Position numbers and translations under genes: made by a program
Notes under the pieces: model-generated
The model's database searches: none
The model's input: only the letters and a program-made list of their open reading frames with translations
What the model was told of the DNA's origin: nothing
From: Streptomyces sp. YIM 130001
GTDB lineage: Bacteria > Actinomycetota > Actinomycetes > Streptomycetales > Streptomycetaceae
NCBI RefSeq assembly: GCF_003574445.1
Contig: NZ_KZ984550.1
Location: forward strand, 124,001 to 188,000
Length of the DNA: 64,000 nucleotides
Reading direction: 5' to 3'
In this document: in pieces, positions 1 to 7,967 of the stretch
How the letters are laid out: each line of letters begins with the position of its first letter
How positions within the stretch are numbered: the stretch's first letter is position 1

Positions 1-1
1 C

Positions 2-589
2 TCCAAGGGGCAGCTGGGCGAGGTCGTCGCCACCAGCATCAGCCTGGGCCGGACGTACGCCTGCACCAGCGACGGCAAACTGGCCGGCAAGGGCGGCGAG
101 GACGGCACCCGCTCGGTACGGCTCGACACCAAGGTCGTCCGCAGCATCCCGGACGACAAGTGCTCGGCACTCGGTGAGCACACGCTGTCGCCCGGCGACG
201 GCGACGCGATCCGCTGGAGCGCGGCCGGGCGGACCGCGGAGCTGCGGCGGGTCGACAAGCCGGAGCGGCTCCCGGACGAGGTGATCGGCACGTGGGAGCG
301 GCCGCTGCCCGGCGGCGGCACCCAGAGCATGACGGTGCGGCAGAAGGCGGTCGGCAGCGCGGCCGCCGAGCTGGTGTCGGACAGCGGGAGCCTGCACTGC
401 GAGGCGGGCATGGTCCTGGTCTCGGCCGGCGGTGCGGCCGGTCCGATACGGGTCACGCCGCCGGACGTGGACAGTTCCGCGTCGTCGGGCGACTGCGCCA
501 CCGGCGACTCGTCGACGCTTCGGGCGGAGGGCGGCGAACTGGTACGGGAGTTCCCCGGCGGCGAGGTCCTGCGGTACACACCGGCCTGA
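2..589 (+). CDS. 3' end of an unrecognised gene (partial)
   Basis: The window opens inside this gene; the frame is open from base 2 to a TGA at 587-589, giving the last 195 residues. I do not recognise the family. The visible part is polar, rich in Gly, Asp and Ser, with four scattered cysteines that could form disulfides, and no membrane segment, so an extracytoplasmic domain or a C-terminal sensor domain is possible. The codon pattern is normal for the window. It is followed by about 190 bp before the next gene, so it probably ends a transcription unit. Confidence 0.6.
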   Translation, partial: SKGQLGEVVATSISLGRTYACTSDGKLAGKGGEDGTRSVRLDTKVVRSIPDDKCSALGEHTLSPGDGDAIRWSAAGRTAELRRVDKPERLPDEVIGTWERPLPGGGTQSMTVRQKAVGSAAAELVSDSGSLHCEAGMVLVSAGGAAGPIRVTPPDVDSSASSGDCATGDSSTLRAEGGELVREFPGGEVLRYTPA

Positions 590-778
590 CGGGGCCGGTC
601 CGGCAGGCGCCCCGACACCGCCATCCGGCGGATCGTGTCACCCGCCTGGACACCCCCGGCCCCCCACGGCGTGCACAGCGCGCGTGAAGCGCTTTGGCTC
701 GACAGCACGGAGCGTGGGGCCTTCCCGTTCGGGCAGTGCCACAGCGGCGCCGCCACCCGGGCTCCGTGGAGGGTGTTC

Positions 779-1387
779 ATGCGCACGATACGAATATCCG
801 GGCGTCCCGCCCTGGTTCTGGCCGCAGTCCCCACCGTCGTGGCCGCCCCGCTCGCCCTGCTGCTCGCCGCGAGCCCCGCCCGGGCCGAACCCGGCATCGA
901 CGTCACGTCCGATGCGGGCACCGTCCGGGTCTCCACCACCGACTGCCCGACCGGTGGCACCGCGGCCCTGATGGGCGGCGGCAACGCCACGTTCGCGGGC
1001 GGTCAGCAGGAGGCACTCGACGACGGCTCCCCCAGGACCGCGACCTGGTCATCGGTCGGCTCCGGGACCTATACGGTCGCCGTGATCTGCTCCGACGGCG
1101 GCGCCGCAGGCTCCCAGCGGGTCACCGTCAGCGGCTCCTCCTCCACTTCGCCCTCCCCCACCTCTCCGTCCCCCACCCCCACGGCCACCTCGTCGCCGAC
1201 CACCACCGCCACCCCGACCGCCAGCTCGTCGCCGACCGCGCCGACCGGCCAGGTCATGGGTGGTCTCGGCGGTTCGGACCGGGACGCCACGGCGCAGATC
1301 GCCGGAGGCGCCGCGCTCGCCCTGGCCACCGGGGCGGCCGGCACCTGGCTGATCCTCCGCCGGCGCCGCAGGGACTCCTCCTCCTGA
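779..1387 (+). CDS. Secreted, C-terminally membrane-anchored protein, possible class F sortase partner
   Basis: Predicted 202 residues. The ATG at 779 follows GTGGAGGGT and gives a clean signal peptide (arginine-containing start, hydrophobic core near residues 10-30, ending around SPARA). A compact domain with two cysteines (residues about 30-115) is followed by a long Ser/Thr/Pro spacer, a hydrophobic C-terminal helix and an arginine-rich tail ending RRRRRDSSS. That is the layout of a cell-wall or membrane anchored surface protein, but no LPxTG-like motif is present before the helix. The class F sortase gene lies 118 bp downstream on the same strand, so a functional link is inferred. No enzymatic function can be assigned. 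Confidence 0.8.
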   Translation: MRTIRISGRPALVLAAVPTVVAAPLALLLAASPARAEPGIDVTSDAGTVRVSTTDCPTGGTAALMGGGNATFAGGQQEALDDGSPRTATWSSVGSGTYTVAVICSDGGAAGSQRVTVSGSSSTSPSPTSPSPTPTATSSPTTTATPTASSSPTAPTGQVMGGLGGSDRDATAQIAGGAALALATGAAGTWLILRRRRRDSSS

Positions 1388-1504
1388 CCGTTCCGCGCGC
1401 CGCCCCCGGTCCGCACGCGGAGCAGGGGCGGCCGCGGGCCACGGCCCCCTGGGCCCCGCGTTCCGCCCTTTCTGTCCGACCGGTACACCAGCGGAGGTGA
1501 GCGC

Positions 1505-2137
1505 GTGCGCTCCTCGGATCAGGCTCCCCGCATCAAGGTCCCGTTGGCCGGGATCACGGCGCTCGGCATTCTCGTCGGTTCCTGGCTGATGACCGAAGGC
1601 GTACGGGCCGAGGACGGTCCGCCCCGGCCGGCCGCGGCACAGGCGGGCGAAGAGCGGGCCGGTACGGCGAAGCCGATGGCCCCGGCCCGGCCGCTGCGCA
1701 TCCGGATCCCGAGCATCCAGGTGGACGCGCCCCTGGCCGGTCTCGGTCTGCAGCCGGACGGCCGGCTCGAGGTGCCGCCGCCGGACCGGCCGGAGTCCGC
1801 GGGCTGGTTCGCGGGCGGCACGACGCCCGGTGCGCGCGGCACCGCGGTGACCGTCGGGCATCTGGACTCGGCGACCGGTCCCGCGGTGTTCTTCCGGCTC
1901 GGCGCGCTGAAGCGGGGCGCCACCATCGAGGTGGACCGCGACGACGGCAGTACGGCGGTCTTCACCGTCGAGGGCGTCGAGCTGCTGGACGGCGACACGT
2001 TCCCCGACGAGAAGGTCTACGGCCAGGCGAAGCGGCCCGAGCTCCGCGTCATCACCTGCGGCGGCACGTACTCCCGCACCGAGGGCGCCTATTCGGGCAA
2101 CACGGTGGTGTACGCGGGCCTCACCTCGAGCCGCTGA
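1505..2137 (+). CDS. Class F sortase
   Basis: 210 residues, GTG start with GGAGGTGAGC just upstream. An N-terminal hydrophobic stretch (about residues 15-30) anchors the enzyme, leaving the catalytic domain outside. Sortases are transpeptidases that cleave surface-protein sorting signals and join them to cell-wall precursors. The catalytic His is in TVGHLD (about residue 119), the Cys in RVITCGG (about residue 180), and an Arg follows near SRTEG. Length and motif order fit the actinobacterial class F group. The gene ends 3 bp from the convergent GMC oxidoreductase. The substrate is unknown; the gene just upstream is the obvious candidate. Confidence 0.9.
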   Translation: MRSSDQAPRIKVPLAGITALGILVGSWLMTEGVRAEDGPPRPAAAQAGEERAGTAKPMAPARPLRIRIPSIQVDAPLAGLGLQPDGRLEVPPPDRPESAGWFAGGTTPGARGTAVTVGHLDSATGPAVFFRLGALKRGATIEVDRDDGSTAVFTVEGVELLDGDTFPDEKVYGQAKRPELRVITCGGTYSRTEGAYSGNTVVYAGLTSSR

Positions 2138-2140
2138 CCG

Positions 2141-3904
2141 TCACCGCGCCGACCGGGGCCCGCGGCCGGCGCCCCGCAGCTCCCCGTACGCCCCCGTCGG
2201 CACCACGGGCGCGACAGGGGCCACCGCGGGCACGCGCGTGTACGGCGATCCCTGGTCGGGCCGGGTGTCGGTGTCGCCCTTGTTCGGCCACAGGGACATC
2301 GCGCGCTCGGCCTGTGCGGTGATCGTCAGGGACGGGTTGACCCCGAGGTTCGCGGACACCGCGGATCCGTCGACGACCGAGATCCCGGGGTGGCCCCAGA
2401 GCCGGTGGTACGGGTCGACCACACCGTCCTCGGGTCCGGCGCCGATCGGGCAGCCGCCGAGGAAGTGGGCGGTGAGCGGGCGGCCGAGCAGTTCGCCGAG
2501 ATTGGTGCCGGCGAGACCGCCGATCCGGTCGGCGAGCAGTCCTGCCGCGCGCCAGCCCTCCGGTATGTGGACGGGGTTGGGGCTGCCGTGCCCCTGGTCG
2601 GCGGTGAGCCGGCCGCGTCTGCCGAGCCGGGTGGTCAGCGAGTTGTCGTGGGTCTGCATCACCAGGCCGATGATGGTCCGCTCGGACCAGCGGTAGGTGG
2701 TGACGGTACGGGCGACCACCACCGGGTGGCGGGCGAAGGCGAGCACCGCCGCTACCGGTTTCGGTATCCGCTGCGAGTACTGCGGCACGCAGATCAGGGC
2801 CATCAAGTTGGAGCCCTTGCCGTAGCGGACGTTCTCGATGTGGGTGGCGGGGTCGGGGTGGATGGACGAGGTGATGGCGACGCCCTGGGTGAAGTCGGGG
2901 TTTCCGCTGCCGCCGCTGCGGCGGTGGCCGCGCGGGGTGGTCAGGGCGCCCACCAGGGCCTCGGAGTTGGTTCGGGTCAACTCGCCCAGCCGGTCGGACA
3001 GTCGGGGCAGCGCGCCACGTCTGCGCAGGGTGTGCAGCAGGGTCTGGGTGCCGTACGTGCCGGCCGCGAGGACGACGTGCCGGGCGCGCAGCACGCGTCG
3101 GCCGCGGCGTCCGCGGCCGGTGCGGGTGACGGTGACCTGGTGCCCGCCGCCGGGGGCCTCGCGCACATCGGTGACCGTGGTGAGCGGGTGGACGACGGCG
3201 CCGGCCCGTTCGGCGAGGTACAGGTAGTTCTCGGTGAGGGTGTTCTTGGCGCCCACCCGGCAGCCGGTCATGCACGATCCGCACTGCGTGCAGGCGCGGC
3301 GGGGCGGTCCGGCGCCGCCGAAGTAGGGGTCGGGGGCCTCGGCGCCGGGTTCGGCCCGGGTTCCTCCGTCGGCGTCCTCGCCGTCCCCGAAGAAGACTCC
3401 GACGGGGGTGAGCCGGAAGGTGTCCGGGACGCCCATCTCCCGTGCGGTGTCCCGCAGATGCTCGTCGGCCTCGGTGACGGTGGGGTTCTGCCGTACGCCG
3501 AGCATGCGCTGGGCCTGGTCGTAGTGCGGGGCGAGTTCGTCCTGCCAGTCGGTGATGGACGCCCATTGGCGGTCCTGGAAGAAGGCGGGCGGCGGTACGT
3601 AGAGCGTGTTGGCGTAGTTGAGGGAGCCGCCGCCGACTCCGGCGCCGGCCAGGACCATGACGTTGCGCAGCAGGTGGATGCGCTGGATGCCGCGCAGGCC
3701 GAGCCGGGGTGCCCACAGGTAGTCGCGCAGGGACCAGGAGGTGCTCGGCAGGGTGTCGCGGGTGAAGCGGCGGCCGGCTTCCAGGACACCGACCCGGTAG
3801 CCCTTCTCGGTCAGTCTGAGGGCGGTGACCGAGCCGCCGAATCCGGAGCCGACGACGAGCACGTCGTAGTCGAAGCCGGTCGTGGTGGCGTGCGGGTCAG
3901 TCAC
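2141..3904 (-). CDS. GMC-family FAD oxidoreductase, cholesterol-oxidase-like
   Basis: 587 residues with the GTG start at 3904, which overlaps the last 8 nt of the upstream acyl-CoA ligase gene, so the two are co-translated. The N-terminus carries the FAD dinucleotide motif VVGSGFGGSV. The middle holds a cysteine cluster, CTQCGSCMTGCRVGAKN (about residues 205-221), a feature of the ChoD/cholesterol oxidase-like branch of the GMC family. The C-terminal FAD/active-site segment includes HFLGGCPIG and DGSAVSANLGVNPSLT. It probably oxidises a lipid alcohol or sterol-like substrate in the cytoplasm; pairing with a fatty acyl-CoA ligase supports a lipid role. The exact substrate cannot be read from sequence. 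Confidence 0.87.
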   Translation of the reverse strand: MTDPHATTTGFDYDVLVVGSGFGGSVTALRLTEKGYRVGVLEAGRRFTRDTLPSTSWSLRDYLWAPRLGLRGIQRIHLLRNVMVLAGAGVGGGSLNYANTLYVPPPAFFQDRQWASITDWQDELAPHYDQAQRMLGVRQNPTVTEADEHLRDTAREMGVPDTFRLTPVGVFFGDGEDADGGTRAEPGAEAPDPYFGGAGPPRRACTQCGSCMTGCRVGAKNTLTENYLYLAERAGAVVHPLTTVTDVREAPGGGHQVTVTRTGRGRRGRRVLRARHVVLAAGTYGTQTLLHTLRRRGALPRLSDRLGELTRTNSEALVGALTTPRGHRRSGGSGNPDFTQGVAITSSIHPDPATHIENVRYGKGSNLMALICVPQYSQRIPKPVAAVLAFARHPVVVARTVTTYRWSERTIIGLVMQTHDNSLTTRLGRRGRLTADQGHGSPNPVHIPEGWRAAGLLADRIGGLAGTNLGELLGRPLTAHFLGGCPIGAGPEDGVVDPYHRLWGHPGISVVDGSAVSANLGVNPSLTITAQAERAMSLWPNKGDTDTRPDQGSPYTRVPAVAPVAPVVPTGAYGELRGAGRGPRSAR

Positions 3905-5837
3905 GGTAGATGCCCTCGATCTCCTCGGCGTAGGCGTCGGCGACCGCACGGCGCTTGATCTTGAGGGACGGCGTGAGCAGCCCGTTGTCCTCGGTGAACT
4001 CGCCCTCGACGAGGGTGAAGGAGCGGATGGACTCGGCGCGCGAGACCGCCTGGTTCGCGTAGTCGACGGCCTTCTGTACGTCAGCGGCCATCTCCGGGTC
4101 CTTGATCACCTCGGACATCGGGGTGTCGGCGGGGCGTTTGCGTACGGCGAGCCAGTGGGCGACGGAGTCGGGTTCGAGGGTGATGACGGCCGCGATGTAG
4201 GCGCGGTTGTCGCCGACGACCATGCACTGGCCGATCGGCGGGCGGCTGCGCAGCCGGTCCTCGAGGACGGCGGGCGAGACGTTCTTGCCGCCGCTGGTCA
4301 CCAGGATGTCCTTCTTGCGTCCGGTGATCGTGAGATAGCCCTCGTCGTCGAACGCTCCGAGGTCGCCGGTCGCGAACCAGCCGTCGTCCAGGGCCTGTCG
4401 GGTCGCCTCGGGGTCACCCCAGTAGGAGGTGAAGACGATGCCGCCCTTGATCAGCACCTCGCCGTCGTCGGCGATCCGGACGGCGGTGCCGGGCACCGGC
4501 AGGCCCACGGTGCCGGGGCGCGGCCTGAGCGGTGGGGTCACGGTGGCGGCGGCGGTGGTCTCGGTGAGGCCGTAGCCCTCGTAGACGACGATGCCGGCGG
4601 CGTAGAAGAAGAGGCTGAGGCGGGCGTCGAGCGGGGAGCCGCCGCTGATCGCGTATCTGAGGCGGCCGCCGAGTTCCTTGCGGACGCGGCGGTAGACCAG
4701 CAGGTCGTAGAGGCCCCAGGCGAGGGTGAGACCGACGGAGGGGCCGGGGGCGAGGCCGAGGAACTTGTCGAGGTGGGCGCCGCCGAAGCGCACCGCGATG
4801 CGGTCGGCGCGTTCGAAGGAGGCGCCGCGGCCCAGTTTCTCCGCGGTGGCGCGGCCGGTGTCGTGGATCCGCTCGAAGAGGTACGGCACTCCGACGATGA
4901 ACGTCGGCCTGAACGAGCGGAGTTCCGGGCGCAGTTCGTCCGGCTTGATGCTCGGGCAGTGGCCGAGCTCGATGCGTGCCTGCAGGCAGGCGATCTGCAG
5001 GGTGCGGCCGAGGATGTGGGCGAGCGGCAGGAACAGCAGGGTGGCGGCGACCTGCTCGGTGACCTCCTTGAAGATGGGGTGCAGCAGCTCGACGGTGTTG
5101 GCGGCCTCGGCGTGCAGGTTGGCGTGGGTGAGGACGCACCCCTTGGGCCGGCCGGTGGTCCCCGAGGTGTAGCAGAGGGTCGCGACGGTGTCGGGGGTGA
5201 GCGCGGCGCGACGCTCGGCGACCTCCTTGTCATCCAACTCACGTCCGAGTGCGACGAGTTCGGGGACGGCGCCGGAGTCGAGTTCGTGGATGCGCGGGGG
5301 TGCGGCGAGGGCGGCCGTCGCGGCGGTGGCGGTCGCCGTGTTCTCCGCGGTCTCGGTGATCATCAGCTGCGCCCCGGAGTCCTCGACGATCCAGGCGATC
5401 TGGTCGGCCGACGAGGTGGCGTACACAGGGACGCTCTGGCCGCCGGCCGCCCAGACGGCGAAGTCGAGCACGGCCCATTCGTAGCGGGTGCGGGACATCA
5501 GGGCGACTCGGCCGCCCGGCTCGAGGCCCGCGGCGATCAGGCCTTTCGCGGTCGCGGTGACTTCGCGGGCGAAGGCCTCGGCGGTGACCGGCCGCCAGGC
5601 GTCGCCCTCCCCCGCGTGCGCCTCGGCCGGATCCTTGCGGTGCAGGACGACCGCGTCGGGGGCCTCGGCCGCGTTGGTGAACGGTATGTCCGCGACGGTG
5701 CCCGTCGTGGGCCGCTCCACCAGGCTCTCGGTGCGCACCTCGCGCACCCGGCCGCCCTCCCGGACGAGTTCGGTGCGCATCCGCGACGCCAGGTCGCCGC
5801 GCTGCTTCGCCCGTTTCAGATCCTTGCGTACACCCAT
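3897..5837 (-). CDS. Long-chain fatty acid-CoA ligase (AMP-forming)
   Basis: 646 residues. The ATG at 5837 follows GGAGCCGACC and is preferred to an upstream start at 5909 that lacks a ribosome site. This ANL-superfamily enzyme activates a fatty acid with ATP to an acyl-adenylate and then to acyl-CoA. The P-loop-like A3 motif YTSGTTGRPKG and the downstream motifs GYGLTETTAA, FATGDLGAFD and GRKKDILVTSGGKN are all present in order. Length matches FACL15-like actinobacterial ligases. It overlaps the GMC oxidoreductase gene by 8 nt. It is divergent from an AraC regulator across a region with a 30-bp inverted repeat, which may control one or both directions. Confidence 0.92.
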   Translation of the reverse strand: MGVRKDLKRAKQRGDLASRMRTELVREGGRVREVRTESLVERPTTGTVADIPFTNAAEAPDAVVLHRKDPAEAHAGEGDAWRPVTAEAFAREVTATAKGLIAAGLEPGGRVALMSRTRYEWAVLDFAVWAAGGQSVPVYATSSADQIAWIVEDSGAQLMITETAENTATATAATAALAAPPRIHELDSGAVPELVALGRELDDKEVAERRAALTPDTVATLCYTSGTTGRPKGCVLTHANLHAEAANTVELLHPIFKEVTEQVAATLLFLPLAHILGRTLQIACLQARIELGHCPSIKPDELRPELRSFRPTFIVGVPYLFERIHDTGRATAEKLGRGASFERADRIAVRFGGAHLDKFLGLAPGPSVGLTLAWGLYDLLVYRRVRKELGGRLRYAISGGSPLDARLSLFFYAAGIVVYEGYGLTETTAAATVTPPLRPRPGTVGLPVPGTAVRIADDGEVLIKGGIVFTSYWGDPEATRQALDDGWFATGDLGAFDDEGYLTITGRKKDILVTSGGKNVSPAVLEDRLRSRPPIGQCMVVGDNRAYIAAVITLEPDSVAHWLAVRKRPADTPMSEVIKDPEMAADVQKAVDYANQAVSRAESIRSFTLVEGEFTEDNGLLTPSLKIKRRAVADAYAEEIEGIYRD

Positions 5838-5914
5838 GGTCGGCTCCGTTGTCGGCCCGTGTCCGTCGACCGTGAGGTCGGTGATTTCCGTACTGCGCGG
5901 TGTTCCCAAGTTCT

Positions 5915-5944
5915 TTACGCAGGAGTCAACTTACTCACGCGTAA
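5915..5944. promoter_or_regulatory. 30-bp inverted repeat between ligase and AraC genes (putative operator)
   Basis: Arms TTACGCAGGAGT (5915-5926) and ACTCACGCGTAA (5933-5944) are complementary at 10 of 12 positions around a 6-nt spacer. The right arm ends within the ribosome-binding region (GTAAGGAGA) of the AraC gene, so a bound protein could block its expression. Likely ligands are the AraC protein itself or a repressor encoded elsewhere; this is inference. Confidence 0.5.
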
Positions 5945-5954
5945 GGAGAAATCA

Positions 5955-6470
5955 ATGGGGCGGACGAGAGTTCGCGAAGATCCGCACCGCACGGTGCGCG
6001 ACGATCCCGGGCAGGCCGCGCTCCGGGGCCCCCTGTGCGATCGTGAGCGGGTGAATCTCGAGGATCTGGTGCTGCTACGACGGGCCCGCGACCGGATGGA
6101 CCGCGAGTACGCCGAGCCGCTCGACGTACCCGCCCTCGCCAAGGGCGCGCTCATGTCGCCCGGCCACTTCTCCCGCAGCTTCCGCGCGGCATACGGGGAG
6201 ACGCCGTACAGCTACCTCATGACCCGCCGCATAGAGCGGGCCAAGGCGCTGCTGCGCAGGGGCGACCTGTCGGTGACGGAGGTCTGCTTCGAGGTGGGCT
6301 GTACGTCTCTGGGGTCCTTCAGCACGCGCTTCACCGAACTGGTCGGCGAGAGCCCGAGCGCCTACCGGGCCCGCGACCACGAGCACGGCGAGGCCGTCCC
6401 GCCGTGCGTCGCCAAATACGCCACGAGACCGGTCAGGAACGGAGAAGCGAAGCGGGACCGGCAGTCGTAG
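5955..6470 (+). CDS. AraC-family transcriptional regulator
   Basis: 171 residues, ATG at 5955 preceded by AAGGAGA. A short N-terminal segment is followed by the AraC DNA-binding domain (about residues 38-140) with two helix-turn-helix units: ALAKGALMSPGHFSRSFRAA and the second around VTEVCFEVGCTSLGSFSTRF. There is no cupin sensor domain, so this is the short 'naked HTH' form often paired with a VOC-fold gene. The stop codon is immediately followed by the VOC gene, and both probably form one unit. A long alternative reading frame from 3882 is an artefact of the GC-rich antisense strand. Confidence 0.88.
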   Translation: MGRTRVREDPHRTVRDDPGQAALRGPLCDRERVNLEDLVLLRRARDRMDREYAEPLDVPALAKGALMSPGHFSRSFRAAYGETPYSYLMTRRIERAKALLRRGDLSVTEVCFEVGCTSLGSFSTRFTELVGESPSAYRARDHEHGEAVPPCVAKYATRPVRNGEAKRDRQS

Positions 6471-6480
6471 CGTGAGCCGC

Positions 6481-6897
6481 ATGGACATCAAACTCTCCAC
6501 TTGTTTCATCGCCGTCGACGACCACGACAAGGCGCTCGGCTTCTACCGGGACATCCTCGGACTCGAGGTCCGCGACGACGTGGGCTTCGAGGGCATGCGC
6601 TGGGTGACCGTCGGGTCCCCCGCGCAGCCGGACGTCAGCATCGTCCTGGAGCCGCCGCTCGCCGACCCGAACGCCTCGGCCGACGACCGGCGAGCCATGG
6701 CCGAGCTGCTCGCCAAGGGCCTGCTGCGCGGCGTCCTCTTCCACACCGACGACTGCGACGCGACGTTCGAGCGCATCAGCTCGGGCGGCGGGGAGGTCCT
6801 GCAGGAGCCGGTCGACCAGCCCTACGGCGTGCGCGACTGCGCCTTCCGCGACCCGTCGGGCAACATGCTCCGCTTCACTCAGCCCCGAAAGAGCTGA
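6481..6897 (+). CDS. VOC-family (glyoxalase/bleomycin-resistance fold) protein
   Basis: 138 residues from ATG 6481; a GTG at 6472, one base after the AraC stop, is an alternative. The sequence shows the beta-alpha-beta-beta-beta vicinal oxygen chelate fold twice: opening MDIKLSTCFIAVDDHDKALG with FYRDILGLEV, then GVLFHTDDCDATFERI and DCAFRDPSGNMLRF. VOC proteins are metal-dependent isomerases, dioxygenases or drug-binding proteins; the substrate here is unknown. AraC-short/VOC pairs recur in actinobacteria, so the upstream AraC protein is likely its activator. Confidence 0.85.
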   Translation: MDIKLSTCFIAVDDHDKALGFYRDILGLEVRDDVGFEGMRWVTVGSPAQPDVSIVLEPPLADPNASADDRRAMAELLAKGLLRGVLFHTDDCDATFERISSGGGEVLQEPVDQPYGVRDCAFRDPSGNMLRFTQPRKS

Positions 6898-6936
6898 ATT
6901 CGAGCCCGCGTCCGCGTCCACGTCCGCGTCCGCTCG

Positions 6937-7407
6937 TCACGGCTCGCAGGAGTCGTCCAGATAGGACCGGGTGAGCGCGGCGGCGCGGGTGAACCAGTCG
7001 GCCAGTACGGCGACTTCGTCGGGGGTGTACTCGGCGAACAGCTCCGTGAGCCGTGCGCCGTACGGCCCGTACACGGCCTCCACCCGTTCCGCCGCGGCCG
7101 GTACGGCGACGATGCGCACCCGGCGCCGGTCGACGGGGTCGGGACGTCGGGTGACCAGGCCGCCGCGTTCCAGACGGTTCACGATGCCGGTGACGGCTCC
7201 GGTCGTGACGTGGGCGCGGCCGGCCAGGTCGCCGGCGGTGACCGGGGAGTCGCCGGCCGCCAGGACGTGGGTGAAGCAGAGAAGGTCCGTGATGTTCAGG
7301 CCCAGATTCCGGGCGAACTCCTGCTGACCGGCGATGCTCGCCGCGACCAGGTCGTCCATCGCGGCGAGTGCCTCCGCCCCGGACGCGGAGCGGTGCCTGC
7401 CCTCCAT
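6937..7407 (-). CDS. MarR-family transcriptional regulator
   Basis: 156 residues. The winged helix-turn-helix occupies about residues 35-105: VTAGDLAGRAHVTTGAVTGI is the recognition region and RRPDPVDRRRVRI the wing. N- and C-terminal helices provide the usual MarR dimer interface. The gene is divergent from a small membrane protein gene. The region between them contains two 12-bp repeats 21 bp apart, which I take as its operator. MarR proteins typically respond to small phenolic or drug-like ligands; the ligand here is unknown. Confidence 0.9.
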   Translation of the reverse strand: MEGRHRSASGAEALAAMDDLVAASIAGQQEFARNLGLNITDLLCFTHVLAAGDSPVTAGDLAGRAHVTTGAVTGIVNRLERGGLVTRRPDPVDRRRVRIVAVPAAAERVEAVYGPYGARLTELFAEYTPDEVAVLADWFTRAAALTRSYLDDSCEP

Positions 7408-7417
7408 TGAATATCCC

Positions 7418-7450
7418 TTACTTCCTAAGATAAATTCCTCACTTGCTAAG
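7418..7450. promoter_or_regulatory. Two phased 12-bp repeats, putative MarR operator
   Basis: TTACTTCCTAAG (7418-7429) and TCACTTGCTAAG (7439-7450) match at 10 of 12 positions and start 21 bp apart, two turns of B-DNA. Each has CTTA/TAAG-like dyad character. They begin 11 bp upstream of the MarR start, a usual place for autoregulatory MarR sites. Confidence 0.55.
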
Positions 7451-7517
7451 GCATTCTAATCCGGCGCCGGCGGCACGGCCGCGGCATGTCCGCGATAGCG
7501 GGCACGAGGGGGCAGGC

Positions 7518-7937
7518 GTGAGTGAGCACGGGTACGACGAGGGCCACACCGTTGCCGGCTGGGCGGGCTGTGCCGTGGGGGTGGCCGCGGCGCTGGCTCT
7601 CGGCGCAGGGATCTGCGGCTGGACCCCGGGCTTCTGGGCGGGGCTCGTCCTCACGCCTGCGGCCCTGGTCACCACCTGGCTCCTCCACCTCGCCGGCTGG
7701 GGCAAGGCACCGGGCCCGCGCCCCGCGGCCGAACACCCTCTCACCGTCCGCGACACCGCTGCGGCCACGGGCCACCCGAACTGCCTCGCCTGCCGTTCGG
7801 CGGGGCGGTCCGGGCGAGCCGCCGGCGTCGGCCGAGCCTCATCGATCCCCTCGGCCCGGTCCGGGACAGCCTCCGGCCCGTCCGGGGCGCTCGTGGGGGA
7901 GTTCGAGGACCAGGACCGCCAGGGCCGGGCCCGGTAA
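7518..7937 (+). CDS. HGxxPAAW-family small membrane protein
   Basis: 139 residues from GTG 7518, preceded by GAGGGGG; an ORF start at 7443 lies inside the operator and is rejected. The N-terminus EHGYDEGHTVAGWAG resembles the HGxxPAAW signature. Two hydrophobic segments follow (about residues 15-35 and 40-65), then the conserved-looking LLHLAGWGKAPGPRP and a late CLACRSAGR patch. Family members are small streptomycete membrane proteins of unknown function, often with this tail. The last 50 residues are low complexity. Divergence from the MarR gene suggests control by it. Confidence 0.7.
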   Translation: MSEHGYDEGHTVAGWAGCAVGVAAALALGAGICGWTPGFWAGLVLTPAALVTTWLLHLAGWGKAPGPRPAAEHPLTVRDTAAATGHPNCLACRSAGRSGRAAGVGRASSIPSARSGTASGPSGALVGEFEDQDRQGRAR

Positions 7938-7967
7938 GCGGCCCCGCCCCGGCGGGAATCCGCGGGC

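Noticed and set aside
684-700. GAAGCGCTTTGG, a LacI-like core upstream of the sortase partner gene
   Set aside because: The flanks are not palindromic and the core is short; likely chance.
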